Below, piece after piece: positions 8,958-17,817 of a stretch of DNA of 64,000 bases. Below the pieces are notes generated by a model. The model ran no database searches and was not told the DNA's origin. It worked only from the letters and a program-made list of their open reading frames with translations. This DNA comes from Bradyrhizobium sp. SZCCT0231. Lineage in GTDB: Bacteria; Pseudomonadota; Alphaproteobacteria; Rhizobiales; Xanthobacteraceae. Position 1 is the first letter of the stretch. Each line of letters opens with the position of its first letter. The stretch is from NCBI RefSeq assembly GCF_018130245.1, contig NZ_JAFCKP010000014.1:1-64000 (forward strand). Direction: 5' to 3'. Both the position numbers and the translations under genes were made by a program.

Positions 8958-9047
8958 GGAGAGATGGCCGAGTGGCTTAAGGCGCACGCTTGGAAAGCGT
9001 GTGTGCGGGAAACCGTACCGTGGGTTCGAATCCCACTCTCTCCGCCA
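8958..9047 (+). tRNA. tRNA-Ser (anticodon GGA)
   Basis: 90 bases including an encoded CCA end (9045-9047). The acceptor stem GGAGAGA (8958-8964) pairs with TCTCTCC (9037-9043); the anticodon GGA is at 8992-8994 in a loop closed by ACGC/GCGT; a long variable arm and GTTCGAATCCC T-arm are typical of tRNA-Ser. It reads UCC and UCU. A hairpin GCAAAC-GAA-GTTTGC follows at about 9056-9071 and may end the transcript. Confidence 0.96.
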
Positions 9048-9174
9048 GCCTTCGCAAACGAAGTTTGCGCAAGGCTGTCACGCCGAAGCCCGCAGGTCGA
9101 AGGTGGACTCGTTGCCGTTTGCTTCGGCTCGGCAAGCCGGTCGGGGTCAAGCTTCTTCTGAGCCCTCCGCCACC

Positions 9175-10128
9175 TCACCCCACCAATTTCCACTTCCCAT
9201 CTCCCACCCGCTTCAGCGCGGGGTCGCTCACCCGCACGTGCTCGGCCAGGAAATCGATGAACGTGCGCACGCGTGCCGGGAGCGGGGCGGTGTGGCCGAC
9301 ATAGACGGCGTGAATGTCTTCGCGGTCGCCGGGATTGTAGCCTTGCAGCACCGGGACGAGGCGGCCGGATTGGATGTCGGGGCCGATGTGGAAGAGGGCG
9401 AGGCGCGCGAGACCGACACCGCCGAGGCAGAGGCGGCGGGCGGCTTCGCCGTCGCTGGCGCGCGCGACGGGCGGGGGCAGGGCCTCCTCGGTGTGGTCGC
9501 CACGCCTGAACGGCCAGCCGCGGATGCTGCGCGGAAAGGTCCAGCCGATGCCGCGGTGATCGGCGAGATCGGCCGGTGTCTTCGGCGTGCCGCAGCGGGC
9601 GAGATAGTCCGGCGCGCCGACCACGACCATGCGGCTGGTGCCGAGCTTTCGCGCGACCAGGCGCGATGCCCGCAACGGGCCGACGCGAATGGCGACGTCG
9701 GCACGCTCCTGCATCAGGTCGACCACGGTATCGGTCAGCACGAGGTCGAGCGTGACGTCGGGATGCTGCTTCAGAAAGCGCGGGATCAACGGCATCACAT
9801 GCAGCATGCCGAAGGGAATGTTGCAATTGACCGTGAGGCGGCCGCGCGGCGCTGCACCTGAGGCCGCCTCGCGCTCGGCCTCCTCCATCTCGGCGAGGAT
9901 GCGCAACGAGCGCTCGTAGAAGGCCTGGCCTTCCGCCGTCAGCGTCAGCTTGCGCGTGGTGCGGTTGACCAGCCGCGCGCCGAGGCGCGCCTCCAGCCGC
10001 GAGATCAGCTTGCTGACGCCCGACGGCGTCAGGCGCAGCTTTCGCGCGGCCTGGGTGAAGCCACCGAGGTCGACGACGCGGACGAAGACCTCCATCTCGG
10101 CCGAGCGATTGGTGTCGAAACGGGCCAT
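9175..10128 (-). CDS. LysR family transcriptional regulator
   Basis: 317 residues. An N-terminal winged helix (residues about 8-66, GGFTQAARKLRLTPSGVSKLI) is followed by a LysR effector domain (RGRLTVNCNIPFG, LVLTDTVVDLMQERADVAIRVG). The type resembles DhcR/PecT-like regulators that sit next to transporters or oxidoreductases. It is divergent from the MFS transporter at 10227, with 98 bases between them, so it probably controls that gene and the aldo/keto reductase after it. The inducer is unknown. Confidence 0.93.
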   Translation of the reverse strand: MARFDTNRSAEMEVFVRVVDLGGFTQAARKLRLTPSGVSKLISRLEARLGARLVNRTTRKLTLTAEGQAFYERSLRILAEMEEAEREAASGAAPRGRLTVNCNIPFGMLHVMPLIPRFLKQHPDVTLDLVLTDTVVDLMQERADVAIRVGPLRASRLVARKLGTSRMVVVGAPDYLARCGTPKTPADLADHRGIGWTFPRSIRGWPFRRGDHTEEALPPPVARASDGEAARRLCLGGVGLARLALFHIGPDIQSGRLVPVLQGYNPGDREDIHAVYVGHTAPLPARVRTFIDFLAEHVRVSDPALKRVGDGKWKLVG

Positions 10129-10226
10129 GTTGAATTCACGTCACAAATGATTGGATTGCGGACATTCTAACGGTTTCGCCGCAGCGCCGCTATCTGCGTG
10201 GCTCGTCTCATCCCTTGGAGCAACGC

Positions 10227-11408
10227 ATGCCTCCCGCCGTCCTCGCGCTCACCGCCGGTGCCTTCGGCATCGGCACCACTGAATTCATCATCATGGGCTT
10301 GCTGCTGCAGGTCGCCGCCGACATGCATGTCTCGGTGCCGGTCGCGGGCCTGCTGATATCAGGCTATGCGCTCGGCGTGTTCGTCGGCGCGCCGGTGTTG
10401 ACGCTGGCGACGCGGCGGATGCCGCGGAAAACGGTGCTGCTGGCGCTGATGGCGATCTTCACGCTGGGCAATGCGGCTTGCGCGCTGGCGCCCACTTACG
10501 AATTGCTGATGGCCGCGCGCGTGCTGACCTCGCTCGCCCACGGCACGTTCTTCGGTGTCGGTTCGGTCGTGGCCACCGGCCTCGTCGCCGAGGACAAGCG
10601 CGCGTCTGCGATCGCCACCATGTTCATCGGCCTGACGGTCGCGACGCTGCTGGGTGTGCCCTTCGGCGCCTGGTTTGGCCTGATGCTCGGCTGGCGCGCG
10701 GCGTTCTGGGCGGTGACGGTCATCGGCGTGATTGCGTTCGCGGTGGTCGCGCTGCTCGTCCCCGGCCATGTCGGCAATGGCGACAAGCCGATCTCGCTTG
10801 CCGAAGAAGTGGCCGTGCTCGGCCGGCCGCAGGTGCTGCTCGGCCTTGCCATGACCGTGTTCGGCTTCGCCGGACTGTTCGCCGTCTTCACCTATATCCA
10901 GCCGATCCTGACGCGCTTCACCGGCTTTTCGGAAGCTGCCGTCTCGCCGATCCTGCTGGTGTTCGGCGCCGGCCTTGCGGTCGGCAACGTCGCAGGCGGC
11001 CGGCTTGCGGACCGCGGTCTCGCACGGGCCCTGACCGGCACGCTAGCCGCGCTTGCGATCGTGCTGCTTGGCCTGGCCGCCGTGCTATCGATCAAGATTC
11101 TTTCCATCGCGCTGATCCTGCTGCTTGGCATCGCCGCCTTCGCAACCGTCGCCCCGCTCCAGCTTCGTGTGCTGGAGGCCGCCGGCCCCAGCGGTCGCAC
11201 GCTCGCTTCCAGCCTCAACATCGCCGCGTTCAATCTCGGCAACGCACTCGGCGCCTGGGCCGGCGGCGTCACCATCGACCGCGGGCTCGGTCTGTCCGCG
11301 CTGCCGCTGGTTGCGGCCGGGATCACGGCCATTGGTCTCGTGCTGGCGCTGTGGAGTCTCCAGCTCGATCGCACGGCGACCGCAGTCGCGGCGTGCCCGG
11401 CGGAATAG
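10227..11408 (+). CDS. MFS efflux transporter, AraJ/YdhP type
   Basis: 393-residue inner-membrane drug:proton antiporter-like protein with twelve predicted segments. The N-terminus (LTAGAFGIGTTEFIIMGLL) is the hallmark of the YdhP/AraJ/NepI group; GLLISGYALGVFVGAPVL and RVLTSLAHGTFFGVG also fit. The start is ATG 10227 with GGAG six bases upstream; TTG 10215 is possible but lacks a site. The aldo/keto reductase starts ten bases after its stop, so the two form an operon opposite the LysR regulator, plausibly a detoxification unit. Confidence 0.92.
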   Translation: MPPAVLALTAGAFGIGTTEFIIMGLLLQVAADMHVSVPVAGLLISGYALGVFVGAPVLTLATRRMPRKTVLLALMAIFTLGNAACALAPTYELLMAARVLTSLAHGTFFGVGSVVATGLVAEDKRASAIATMFIGLTVATLLGVPFGAWFGLMLGWRAAFWAVTVIGVIAFAVVALLVPGHVGNGDKPISLAEEVAVLGRPQVLLGLAMTVFGFAGLFAVFTYIQPILTRFTGFSEAAVSPILLVFGAGLAVGNVAGGRLADRGLARALTGTLAALAIVLLGLAAVLSIKILSIALILLLGIAAFATVAPLQLRVLEAAGPSGRTLASSLNIAAFNLGNALGAWAGGVTIDRGLGLSALPLVAAGITAIGLVLALWSLQLDRTATAVAACPAE

Positions 11409-11418
11409 GAGAGCGATC

Positions 11419-12453
11419 ATGGAATACCGCAATCTCGGCGCTTCCGGGCTCAAAGTCCCCGTCCTCAGCTTCGGCACCGGCACGTTCGGCGGCCAGGGTC
11501 CGTTGTTCTCCGCCTGGGGCCGCAGCGGCACCGATGAGGCCCGCAGGCTCGTCGATATCTGCCTCGATGCCGGCGTCAATCTGTTCGACAGCGCCGATGT
11601 CTACTCGAACGGCGCCTCCGAGGAGATCCTCGGTGCTGCGATCAAGGGGCGCCGCGACAAGGTGCTGATCTCGACCAAGATGAGCCTGCCGATGGGCGAC
11701 GGTCCGCTCGATGCCGGCTCGTCGCGGCAGCGGCTGCTTGCCTCGGTCGACGCGGCGTTGCGCCGGCTCGGCACCGACCATGTCGACCTGCTTCAGCTCC
11801 ACGCCTTCGACGCGTTCACGCCGATCGAGGAGGTGCTGTCCACGCTCGATACGCTCGTGCGCGCCGGCAAGCTGCGCTATGTCGGCGTCTCGAATTTCGC
11901 CGGCTGGCAGCTGATGAAGTCGCTCGCCATCGCGGACCGGCATGGCCGGCCGCGCTATGTCGCGCACCAGGTCTATTACTCGCTGCTCGGGCGCGACTAT
12001 GAATGGGAGCTGATGCCGCTCGCGCGCGATCAGGGCATCGGCGCACTGGTCTGGAGCCCGCTGGGCTGGGGCCGGCTCACCGGAAAGATCCGGCGCGGCC
12101 AGCCGCTGCCGCAAGGAAGCCGTCTGCATGCCACCGCACAGTTCGGTCCGCCCGTGGACGATGCGCGCCTCTACGCCGTCGTTGACGTGCTGGATGCGAT
12201 TGCCGCGGCGACCGGTCGTACCGTGCCACAGGTCGCGATTGCCTGGCTGCTGTCGCGTCCCACGGTCTCCTCCGTGATCATCGGGGCGCGCGACGAGGCG
12301 CAGCTGCGCGACAATCTCGGCGCCGTCGGCTGGTCGCTGAGCGCGGACCAGATCGAGCGGCTCGATGAGGTCAGCGGGGTGATGCCGCCTTATCCGTACT
12401 ATCCCTATCGCGTCCAGGAGGGCTTTGCGCGGATCAATCCACCGTTGGTGTAG
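11419..12453 (+). CDS. Aldo/keto reductase
   Basis: 344-residue NADPH-dependent TIM-barrel reductase. The catalytic Asp and Tyr are in NLFDSADVYSNGASEEILG, the Lys in KVLISTKM, and the His in DLLQLHAF; the C-terminal cofactor site appears as SVIIGARDEAQLRDNL. The type is the YghZ/IolS-like AKR group. A ribosome site AGGAGAG precedes ATG 11419. It follows the efflux gene by ten bases. The natural carbonyl substrate is unknown; coupling to an efflux pump suggests aldehyde or quinone detoxification, which is inference. Confidence 0.93.
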   Translation: MEYRNLGASGLKVPVLSFGTGTFGGQGPLFSAWGRSGTDEARRLVDICLDAGVNLFDSADVYSNGASEEILGAAIKGRRDKVLISTKMSLPMGDGPLDAGSSRQRLLASVDAALRRLGTDHVDLLQLHAFDAFTPIEEVLSTLDTLVRAGKLRYVGVSNFAGWQLMKSLAIADRHGRPRYVAHQVYYSLLGRDYEWELMPLARDQGIGALVWSPLGWGRLTGKIRRGQPLPQGSRLHATAQFGPPVDDARLYAVVDVLDAIAAATGRTVPQVAIAWLLSRPTVSSVIIGARDEAQLRDNLGAVGWSLSADQIERLDEVSGVMPPYPYYPYRVQEGFARINPPLV

Positions 12454-12576
12454 GAGCTCGCTCATGGAAGGCCGCGATTGCGACAGAGCGTCGCGACAAT
12501 CCGCCATGCAGAATCGCGCCTGTACAGGGTCCCACGTCGTCCCTAACCTCCGCCGCGCAATTTTAGGAGATGCGGC

Positions 12577-14139
12577 GTGGCGAAGAAGACGGCGACCAAG
12601 AAGAAAAGTGTGTTGAAGAAGACGGCGAAGACCTCGAGGAAGGTGGGCTCCGGCCGCAAGAGTGCCGTCGCCAAGTCGGCCAAAAAGGCCGCTGCCGGAA
12701 AATCGGCGAAGCCGCGGCGTCCGAAGGGGCCGGCCTGGCAATGGTCGGCGGTCGAGACCGCGGCTGCGATCCGGTCCGGCGCCATCTCGGCAGTCGAGGC
12801 GGTCGAAGCGCATCTCGAACGGATGCGCACCGTCAATCCGCGGCTGAACGCCGTCGTCGTCGATCTCTCGGAAGAAGCGCTTGCCGCGGCCCATGCGGCC
12901 GACAAGCAGCGCGCCAGGGGTGGCGAGCTAGGCCTCCTGCACGGCGTGCCTGTGACCATCAAGGAAAACGTCGACTACCAGGGCCGGCCGAATTTCAACG
13001 GCGTGCCCGCCAACAAGAACCTGGTCGCACCCTCCGATGCGCCTGTTGTCCGCAACCTGAAGAAGGCCGGCGCGATCGTCATCGGGCTGACCAATACGCC
13101 GGAATTCTCCTTCCGCGGGTTCACCGACAATCCCCTGCACGGGCTGACGCTCAACCCCTGGGATCCCGATATCACCTGCGGCGGCTCGTCGGGCGGCGCG
13201 GGCTCGGCGGTCGCGGCGGGCATCGGCACCATCGCCCACGGCAACGACATCGGCGGCTCGCTGCGCTGGCCGGCGCATTGCAACGGCGTCGCCACCATCA
13301 AGCCGACGCAGGGCCGCATCCCCGCCTTCAACGGAAGCGCAACGGCGGAGCGGCCGATGCTGGCGCATCTGATGTCGGCGCAGGGGCCGCTCGCGCGCCA
13401 CGTCGCCGACGTCCGCCTCGCCTTGGAAGTCATGAGCCAGCGCGATCCGCGCGATCCCTGGTGGGTGCCGGCACCGCTGGTCGGCGAGAGGCCGAAGGGG
13501 CCGATCAAGGTCGCGCTGGCAAAAATCCCCGAGGACATGGACGTCGATCGGTCTGTCGCCGCGGCGCTGCGCCAGGCTGCCGATCATCTCGAACGGTCCG
13601 GCTATCGCGTCAGCGAGGTCGACGTGCCCGACATCAACGGGGTCTGGCAGACCTGGTGCGACATCATCACCAACGAAACCGTGGTGATGCAGGAGGCCGG
13701 CATGCTGAAGGTCACGTCCGAAGATTTTCACAAGTCCTGGGACGGCATGAAGGCCAAGGCCAACGTGCTCGATCTCAAGACCTGGATGCAGGCGACCGCC
13801 GCGCGCAGCGGTCACATCCGCGCCTGGCAATTGTTCTTCGAGGAGTATCCGGTCGTGCTGGCGCCGACCACGGTGAAGCCGACGCCGGGCCCGCGTGACG
13901 ACACCGTCAGCGCCGAGCGCGTGCGCGAGATCTTCTGGGGCGAGATCCGCTTCATCTCCGCCATCAACGTGCTCGGGCTGCCCGGCGCGGTGGTGCCGGT
14001 GGCGCTCCATGACGGCAAGCCGATCGGCGTGCAGCTGATTGCCGGGCGCTATCGCGAGGATCTCGCACTCGATGCCGCGGCCGCGATCGAAAAGCGCGTC
14101 GGCGTGCTTGCACACCGGCTGTGGGAGACGATGGGCTGA
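12577..14139 (+). CDS. Amidase-signature hydrolase with a histone-like basic N-terminal tail
   Basis: 520 residues. Residues 1-50 hold 16 Lys and 4 Arg among Ala, Ser and Thr, like the AlaLys tails of histone H1-like or AlgP-like proteins. A complete amidase-signature domain follows, with the triad K129 (VTIKENVD), cis-Ser S204 (CGGSSGGAG) and nucleophile S228 (DIGGSLRWP); the S-S spacing of 24 equals that of FAAH. The GTG at 12577 is preceded by TAGGAGA. It hydrolyses an amide bond; the substrate is unknown. The tail is unusual for the family and may tether the enzyme to DNA, RNA or polyphosphate. Confidence 0.9.
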   Translation: MAKKTATKKKSVLKKTAKTSRKVGSGRKSAVAKSAKKAAAGKSAKPRRPKGPAWQWSAVETAAAIRSGAISAVEAVEAHLERMRTVNPRLNAVVVDLSEEALAAAHAADKQRARGGELGLLHGVPVTIKENVDYQGRPNFNGVPANKNLVAPSDAPVVRNLKKAGAIVIGLTNTPEFSFRGFTDNPLHGLTLNPWDPDITCGGSSGGAGSAVAAGIGTIAHGNDIGGSLRWPAHCNGVATIKPTQGRIPAFNGSATAERPMLAHLMSAQGPLARHVADVRLALEVMSQRDPRDPWWVPAPLVGERPKGPIKVALAKIPEDMDVDRSVAAALRQAADHLERSGYRVSEVDVPDINGVWQTWCDIITNETVVMQEAGMLKVTSEDFHKSWDGMKAKANVLDLKTWMQATAARSGHIRAWQLFFEEYPVVLAPTTVKPTPGPRDDTVSAERVREIFWGEIRFISAINVLGLPGAVVPVALHDGKPIGVQLIAGRYREDLALDAAAAIEKRVGVLAHRLWETMG

Positions 14140-14220
14140 GGCTGCGAGCTGTTTCAGCGTTGACGGTGGCCCCTCGCCCCTTGTGGGCGAGGGTGGCTCC
14201 GCGCGTTCGTTAATCCGCTT

Positions 14221-14360
14221 TAACCCGAATTCCAGTCAATTCGCGAGCAAGCATTAGGGTTACTTCCTCGATCTCTAGGCGAATTATTGTCCGCTTTACC
14301 ACCCGCCTCTAACAGAGGGACGGCGGACAACGCACATGCCTCATACAGGCAAATAAGTGC
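14221..14360 (+). ncRNA. Candidate structured 5' leader of the sulfhydrylase gene
   Basis: Three stem systems lie in the 247-base gap. TAACC (14221-14225) can pair with GGTTA (14258-14262), with CGAATT/AATTCG (14226-14231/14238-14243) inside. TTGTCCGC (14287-14294) pairs perfectly with GCGGACAA (14323-14330) around an inner CCTCT-AAC-AGAGG hairpin. GCAC/GTGC (14332/14357) encloses GCCT/AGGC. The ribosome site GGAGG (14375) follows. A cis-regulatory RNA is plausible before a methionine gene, but I could not match SAM-I, SAM-II or SAH riboswitch cores. Confidence 0.4.
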
Positions 14361-14386
14361 GGCCCGCTCCACGCGGAGGTGGCACG

Positions 14387-15688
14387 ATGCGCAACGAGAC
14401 GATCGCTATTCACGCCGGCTACGAGCCCGAAGCCACCACGCACGCGGTGGCGGTGCCGATCTACCAGACCGCGGCCTATGCCTTCGACAGCGCCGATCAT
14501 GGCGCAGCCTTGTTCAATCTCGAGACCGAAGGCTTTCGTTACAGCCGCATCGCCAATCCGACCAGCGCGGTGCTGGAGAAACGCATCGCCCAGCTTGAAG
14601 GCGGCGTCGGCGCGCTTGCGGTCGCGACCGGGCAGGCCGCACTGCATTTCGCCTTCGTCAACGTCGCCGATCACGGCGGCAACATCGTGTCCGTGCCGCA
14701 GCTCTACGGCACCACGCACACGCTGCTGTCCCACATCCTGCCGCGCCAGGGCATCGCCGGCCGCTTCGCCAAGAGCGACAAGCCTGAGGCGGTCGCGAAG
14801 CTGATCGACGAGAACACCCGCGCCGTGTTCGCCGAGACCATCGGCAATCCCGCCGGCAATGTCTGCGATATCGAGGCGCTGGCTAGAATCGCCCATGCGC
14901 ATGGCGTGCCGCTGATCGTCGACAACACCGTCGCCACCCCGATCCTGCTCAAGCCGTTCGACTACGGCGCCGACATCGCCGTGCACTCGCTGACCAAGTT
15001 CCTGGGCGGTCACGGCACCACGCTCGGCGGTGCCATCGTCGATTCCGGCAACTTCCCCTGGGCCAAATACGCCGACCGTTTCCCGGCCTACAACAAGCCC
15101 GACGCCTCCTATCACGGCCTCGTCTATGCCGAGCGCTTTGGCAAGACCGCCTATATCGAGCGCGCGCGCAGCGTCTATCAGCGCACCATGGGCTCGGTGC
15201 TGTCGCCGTTCAACGCCTTCCTACTGCTCCAGGGCATCGAGACCGTGGCGCTGCGCATGGAGCGCCATGTCGAGAACGCCCGCAAGGTCGCCGAATTCCT
15301 GCGTGGCGATCCGCGCGTGGCCTGGGTCAATTATACGGGCTTCCCGGACAGCCCATATTATCCGCTGGTGCAGAAGTACCTGAATGGCAACGCCTCCTCG
15401 CTGTTCACCTTCGGCATCAAGGGCGGCATGGAGGCCGGCAAGACCTTCTACGATGCGCTGAAGCTGATCACGCGGCTCGTCAATATCGGCGATGCCAAGT
15501 CGCTCGCCTGTCATCCGGCCTCGACCACCCACCGGCAGATGTCGGCGGAGCAGCAGCGCGTCGCCGGCGTGCTGCCGGAGACCATCCGTCTGTCGATCGG
15601 CATCGAGCATGTCTCTGATATCATCGAGGACATCGACCAGGCGCTGGAAAAGGCCTGCCCGTCGGCGCGCCGCGAGGCTGCGGAGTAG
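14387..15688 (+). CDS. O-acetylhomoserine/O-succinylhomoserine sulfhydrylase
   Basis: 433-residue PLP enzyme of the Cys/Met metabolism family that makes homocysteine (or a related thiol) directly from sulfide and an acylated homoserine. The N-terminus (TIAIHAGYEPEATTHAVAVPIYQT), GFRYSRIANPT, and the PLP-lysine region HSLTKFLGGHGTTLGGAIVD are typical of MetY. The start has GGAGG eight bases upstream. The MetA-type acyltransferase starts 12 bases after its stop and would supply the substrate. MetY is the best fit from length; MetZ cannot be excluded, so no symbol is given. Confidence 0.92.
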   Translation: MRNETIAIHAGYEPEATTHAVAVPIYQTAAYAFDSADHGAALFNLETEGFRYSRIANPTSAVLEKRIAQLEGGVGALAVATGQAALHFAFVNVADHGGNIVSVPQLYGTTHTLLSHILPRQGIAGRFAKSDKPEAVAKLIDENTRAVFAETIGNPAGNVCDIEALARIAHAHGVPLIVDNTVATPILLKPFDYGADIAVHSLTKFLGGHGTTLGGAIVDSGNFPWAKYADRFPAYNKPDASYHGLVYAERFGKTAYIERARSVYQRTMGSVLSPFNAFLLLQGIETVALRMERHVENARKVAEFLRGDPRVAWVNYTGFPDSPYYPLVQKYLNGNASSLFTFGIKGGMEAGKTFYDALKLITRLVNIGDAKSLACHPASTTHRQMSAEQQRVAGVLPETIRLSIGIEHVSDIIEDIDQALEKACPSARREAAE

Positions 15689-15700
15689 GCGGCGCGGTCC

Positions 15701-16696
15701 ATGACGATCTTGATCGACAAGGATCAGGTCATCGCGGGCCCGACGCTGGTGCCGGCCGCGCACGATCTCGCGCGCAATGCCGGCGCCGAGCTCACCATCG
15801 GTCTCGTCAACAACATGCCGGATGCCGCCTTGAAGGCGACCGAGCGGCAGTTCATGAAGCTGCTTCAGGCCGCAGCGGGCTCGCGCCGTATCCGCTTTCA
15901 CTGCTTCTCGCTTCCCAGCGTGAAGCGGTCGCCGGAAGCGAAATGGCATGTCGAGAGCGAGTATTCCGACCTTTCCGATCTCGAACACGGCAAGTTCGAC
16001 GGCCTGATCGTGACAGGTGCAGAGCCGATCGCGCCCGAACTCGACCGGGAGCCGTACTGGCGCGACCTCACGAACCTGATCGACTGGGCCAAGATCAACA
16101 CGCGCTCGACGATCTGGTCGTGCCTTGCCGCGCATGCCGCGGTGCTCCATCTCGACCGCATTGAGCGGCGGCGGCTGCCGGCCAAGTGCCACGGCATTTT
16201 CGATTGCGACGTCGTGACGAGCGATTCCCTGACCCGTGCTGCGCCTGCGCCGCTCAAGGTTTCGCATTCACGCCTGAACGAGATCGCCGAGAGCGATCTT
16301 GTGCAGGCCGGTTATCAGGTGCTGACACGCTCGGAGGAGGCCGGCGTCGACGTCTTCGTTCGCGAATATGCCAGCCGTTTCGTGTTCTTCCAGGGCCACC
16401 CGGAATATGACGCGCTGTCGCTCCAGCGCGAATATCTGCGCGACATCGGCCGCTATCTCGCGCGGGAGCGCGAGAACTATCCGCGCCTGCCGGTGAGCTA
16501 TTTTGACGCAGCGACGGAAGAGAAGCTGGCCCGCTTCGAGAGGAAGGCGGCACACCAGCGCCATCCGGCGCTCACCAACGAGCTGCCTGGGCTGAACTTG
16601 CGCGCCGATATCGGCGCCGGCAATGCGGCGGCGGTGCTCTTCCGCAATTGGTTGCGCTATCTCGGCGCGGGCGCCGACGCGGCGGCGGCGCGCTAG
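15701..16696 (+). CDS. metA: Homoserine O-acyltransferase, MetA (HTS) family
   Basis: 331 residues. It activates the hydroxyl of homoserine with an acyl-CoA, the first committed step of methionine synthesis. It has the glutamine-amidotransferase-like fold marks of MetA: nucleophile Cys in STIWSCLAAHA and the His/Glu pair in FQGHPEYDA. The substrate-selecting loop reads VTGAEPIAPEL, unlike TGAPLG (succinyl) or TGAPVE (acetyl) of studied MetA enzymes, so the acyl donor cannot be assigned. It lies directly after the sulfhydrylase and is very likely in the same operon. Confidence 0.87.
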   Translation: MTILIDKDQVIAGPTLVPAAHDLARNAGAELTIGLVNNMPDAALKATERQFMKLLQAAAGSRRIRFHCFSLPSVKRSPEAKWHVESEYSDLSDLEHGKFDGLIVTGAEPIAPELDREPYWRDLTNLIDWAKINTRSTIWSCLAAHAAVLHLDRIERRRLPAKCHGIFDCDVVTSDSLTRAAPAPLKVSHSRLNEIAESDLVQAGYQVLTRSEEAGVDVFVREYASRFVFFQGHPEYDALSLQREYLRDIGRYLARERENYPRLPVSYFDAATEEKLARFERKAAHQRHPALTNELPGLNLRADIGAGNAAAVLFRNWLRYLGAGADAAAAR

Positions 16697-16801
16697 CCGA
16701 AGGGGTCTTGGTGTCGCGTTAGGATTACCCAAGCGTTGGGCTTGCCTCAACCTGCGCACGAATGTTTCAGTAGAGAAATAGGACATCACGGGAAACGCAG
16801 C

Positions 16802-17545
16802 GTGTGGTCGGCACTCCAGGGACGTGTGAGCAATCGGCTGGCCCGGCATTTCCGCGCCGCGCCGCACCGGCTGCCCGCGCATGCGCCCATGGTGAGCTTC
16901 ACCTTCGACGATGCCCCCGATAGCGCCGCTGGCGAGGGCGCGGAGCTTCTGGAGCAACATGGCGGCCGCGGCACCTATTACCTCGCCGGCAGCCTGATCG
17001 ATCGTCCCTCGGATCATTGGCATGGCCTGTCGAACGATGCGATCGTGCGACTTCACCGCGCCGGGCACGAGATTGCCTGCCACACCTTCTCGCACCGGAG
17101 CTCGGCCACGCTCGACGAGGCCGCGATGGCTCGCGAGATCGAGCGGAACCGCAGTCATTTCCGCGGCATCGATTCCTCCATCACGCTGGAGAATTTCGCC
17201 TATCCCTATGGGATCGCCTCGATCTGGCGCAAGCCGCAACTTGCGAAGGCCTTCCATTCCGCGCGTGGCATCCTGCCCGGTGTCAACAGCGGCGTCATCG
17301 ACCTCCAGTTCCTGCGCGCCTCGCCCTTGGTCGATTGCGAGATCGACCAGGCGGGGATCGATCGCTATTTCGACGAGGCGGTCGCAAGCGGCGGCTGGCT
17401 GATCTTCTACGGCCACGACGTCGCCGACAGGCCAAGCCCTTACGGCTGCACGCCGCATTTGATGCGTCATGCGCTGGAGGCGGCCGGCAAGCGCTACATG
17501 CCGATCGTGACCGTCGCAGAGGCGCTGCGACGAATCGGGGCGTAG
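16802..17545 (+). CDS. Polysaccharide deacetylase (NodB homology domain)
   Basis: About 247 residues. A carbohydrate esterase family 4 domain shows motif 1 SFTFDDAP with catalytic and metal Asp residues, and motif 2 HTFSH with the two metal His. No signal peptide is apparent, so it is cytoplasmic or not Sec-exported. It would remove N-acetyl groups from a sugar polymer or related substrate; the target is unknown. The start is uncertain: GTG 16802 gives a compact N-terminus, and TTG 16736 in the same frame adds 22 residues. It is not closely coupled to metA (105 bases). Confidence 0.83.
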   Translation: MWSALQGRVSNRLARHFRAAPHRLPAHAPMVSFTFDDAPDSAAGEGAELLEQHGGRGTYYLAGSLIDRPSDHWHGLSNDAIVRLHRAGHEIACHTFSHRSSATLDEAAMAREIERNRSHFRGIDSSITLENFAYPYGIASIWRKPQLAKAFHSARGILPGVNSGVIDLQFLRASPLVDCEIDQAGIDRYFDEAVASGGWLIFYGHDVADRPSPYGCTPHLMRHALEAAGKRYMPIVTVAEALRRIGA

Positions 17546-17554
17546 CTCTTTCTT

Positions 17555-17720
17555 CACCTCTCCCCGCTTGCGGGGAGAGGTCGGATTGCATCGAAGATGC
17601 GATCCGGGTGAGGGGGTACAGGTCCATCGGCGATCCCATGCGCGGAGAGAGGCTCCTCACCCCGACGCTCCCAGCGCGAGCGAAGCTCGTCGCGCCCCCG
17701 TAAGAACGGGGAGAGGGAGA
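17555..17720. repeat. Composite palindromic element, family E, long form
   Basis: CACCTCTCCCCGCTTGCGGG at the left is partly repeated in reverse at the right end (CGGGGAGAGGGAGAC). The middle contains GATTGCATCGAAGATGCGATC and GCGAGCGAAGCTCGTCGC hairpins. Such elements are frequent between genes in Bradyrhizobium, as I remember. Short relatives are at 8379-8409 and 33784-33807. Confidence 0.65.
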
Positions 17721-17817
17721 CGAAGCAGCGTTGCCTGCCCCCCAAACAGTCTTGCCACGCCGACGCCAGCATGCGACTGGCCTTGTGACGAAGTTCACGG
17801 CCTGACCTGTTCCGCCC

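Noticed and set aside
9048-9174. Integration (attachment) site next to tRNA-Ser.
   Set aside because: No integrase gene, no direct repeat of the tRNA 3' end and no island follow in this window.
12570-13898. Alternative frame starting ATG 12570 inside the amidase gene.
   Set aside because: The translation is Arg/Gly-rich with no family pattern; the GTG 12577 frame has the full amidase triad.
14200-14240. CtrA-like box TTAA-N6-TTAA upstream of the sulfhydrylase gene.
   Set aside because: Spacing is one base short of the N7 consensus, and a cell-cycle link is not expected for this gene.
14221-14386. SAM-II or SAM-I riboswitch upstream of the sulfhydrylase gene.
   Set aside because: The conserved cores I remember for these classes are absent, so the region is reported only as a candidate structured leader.
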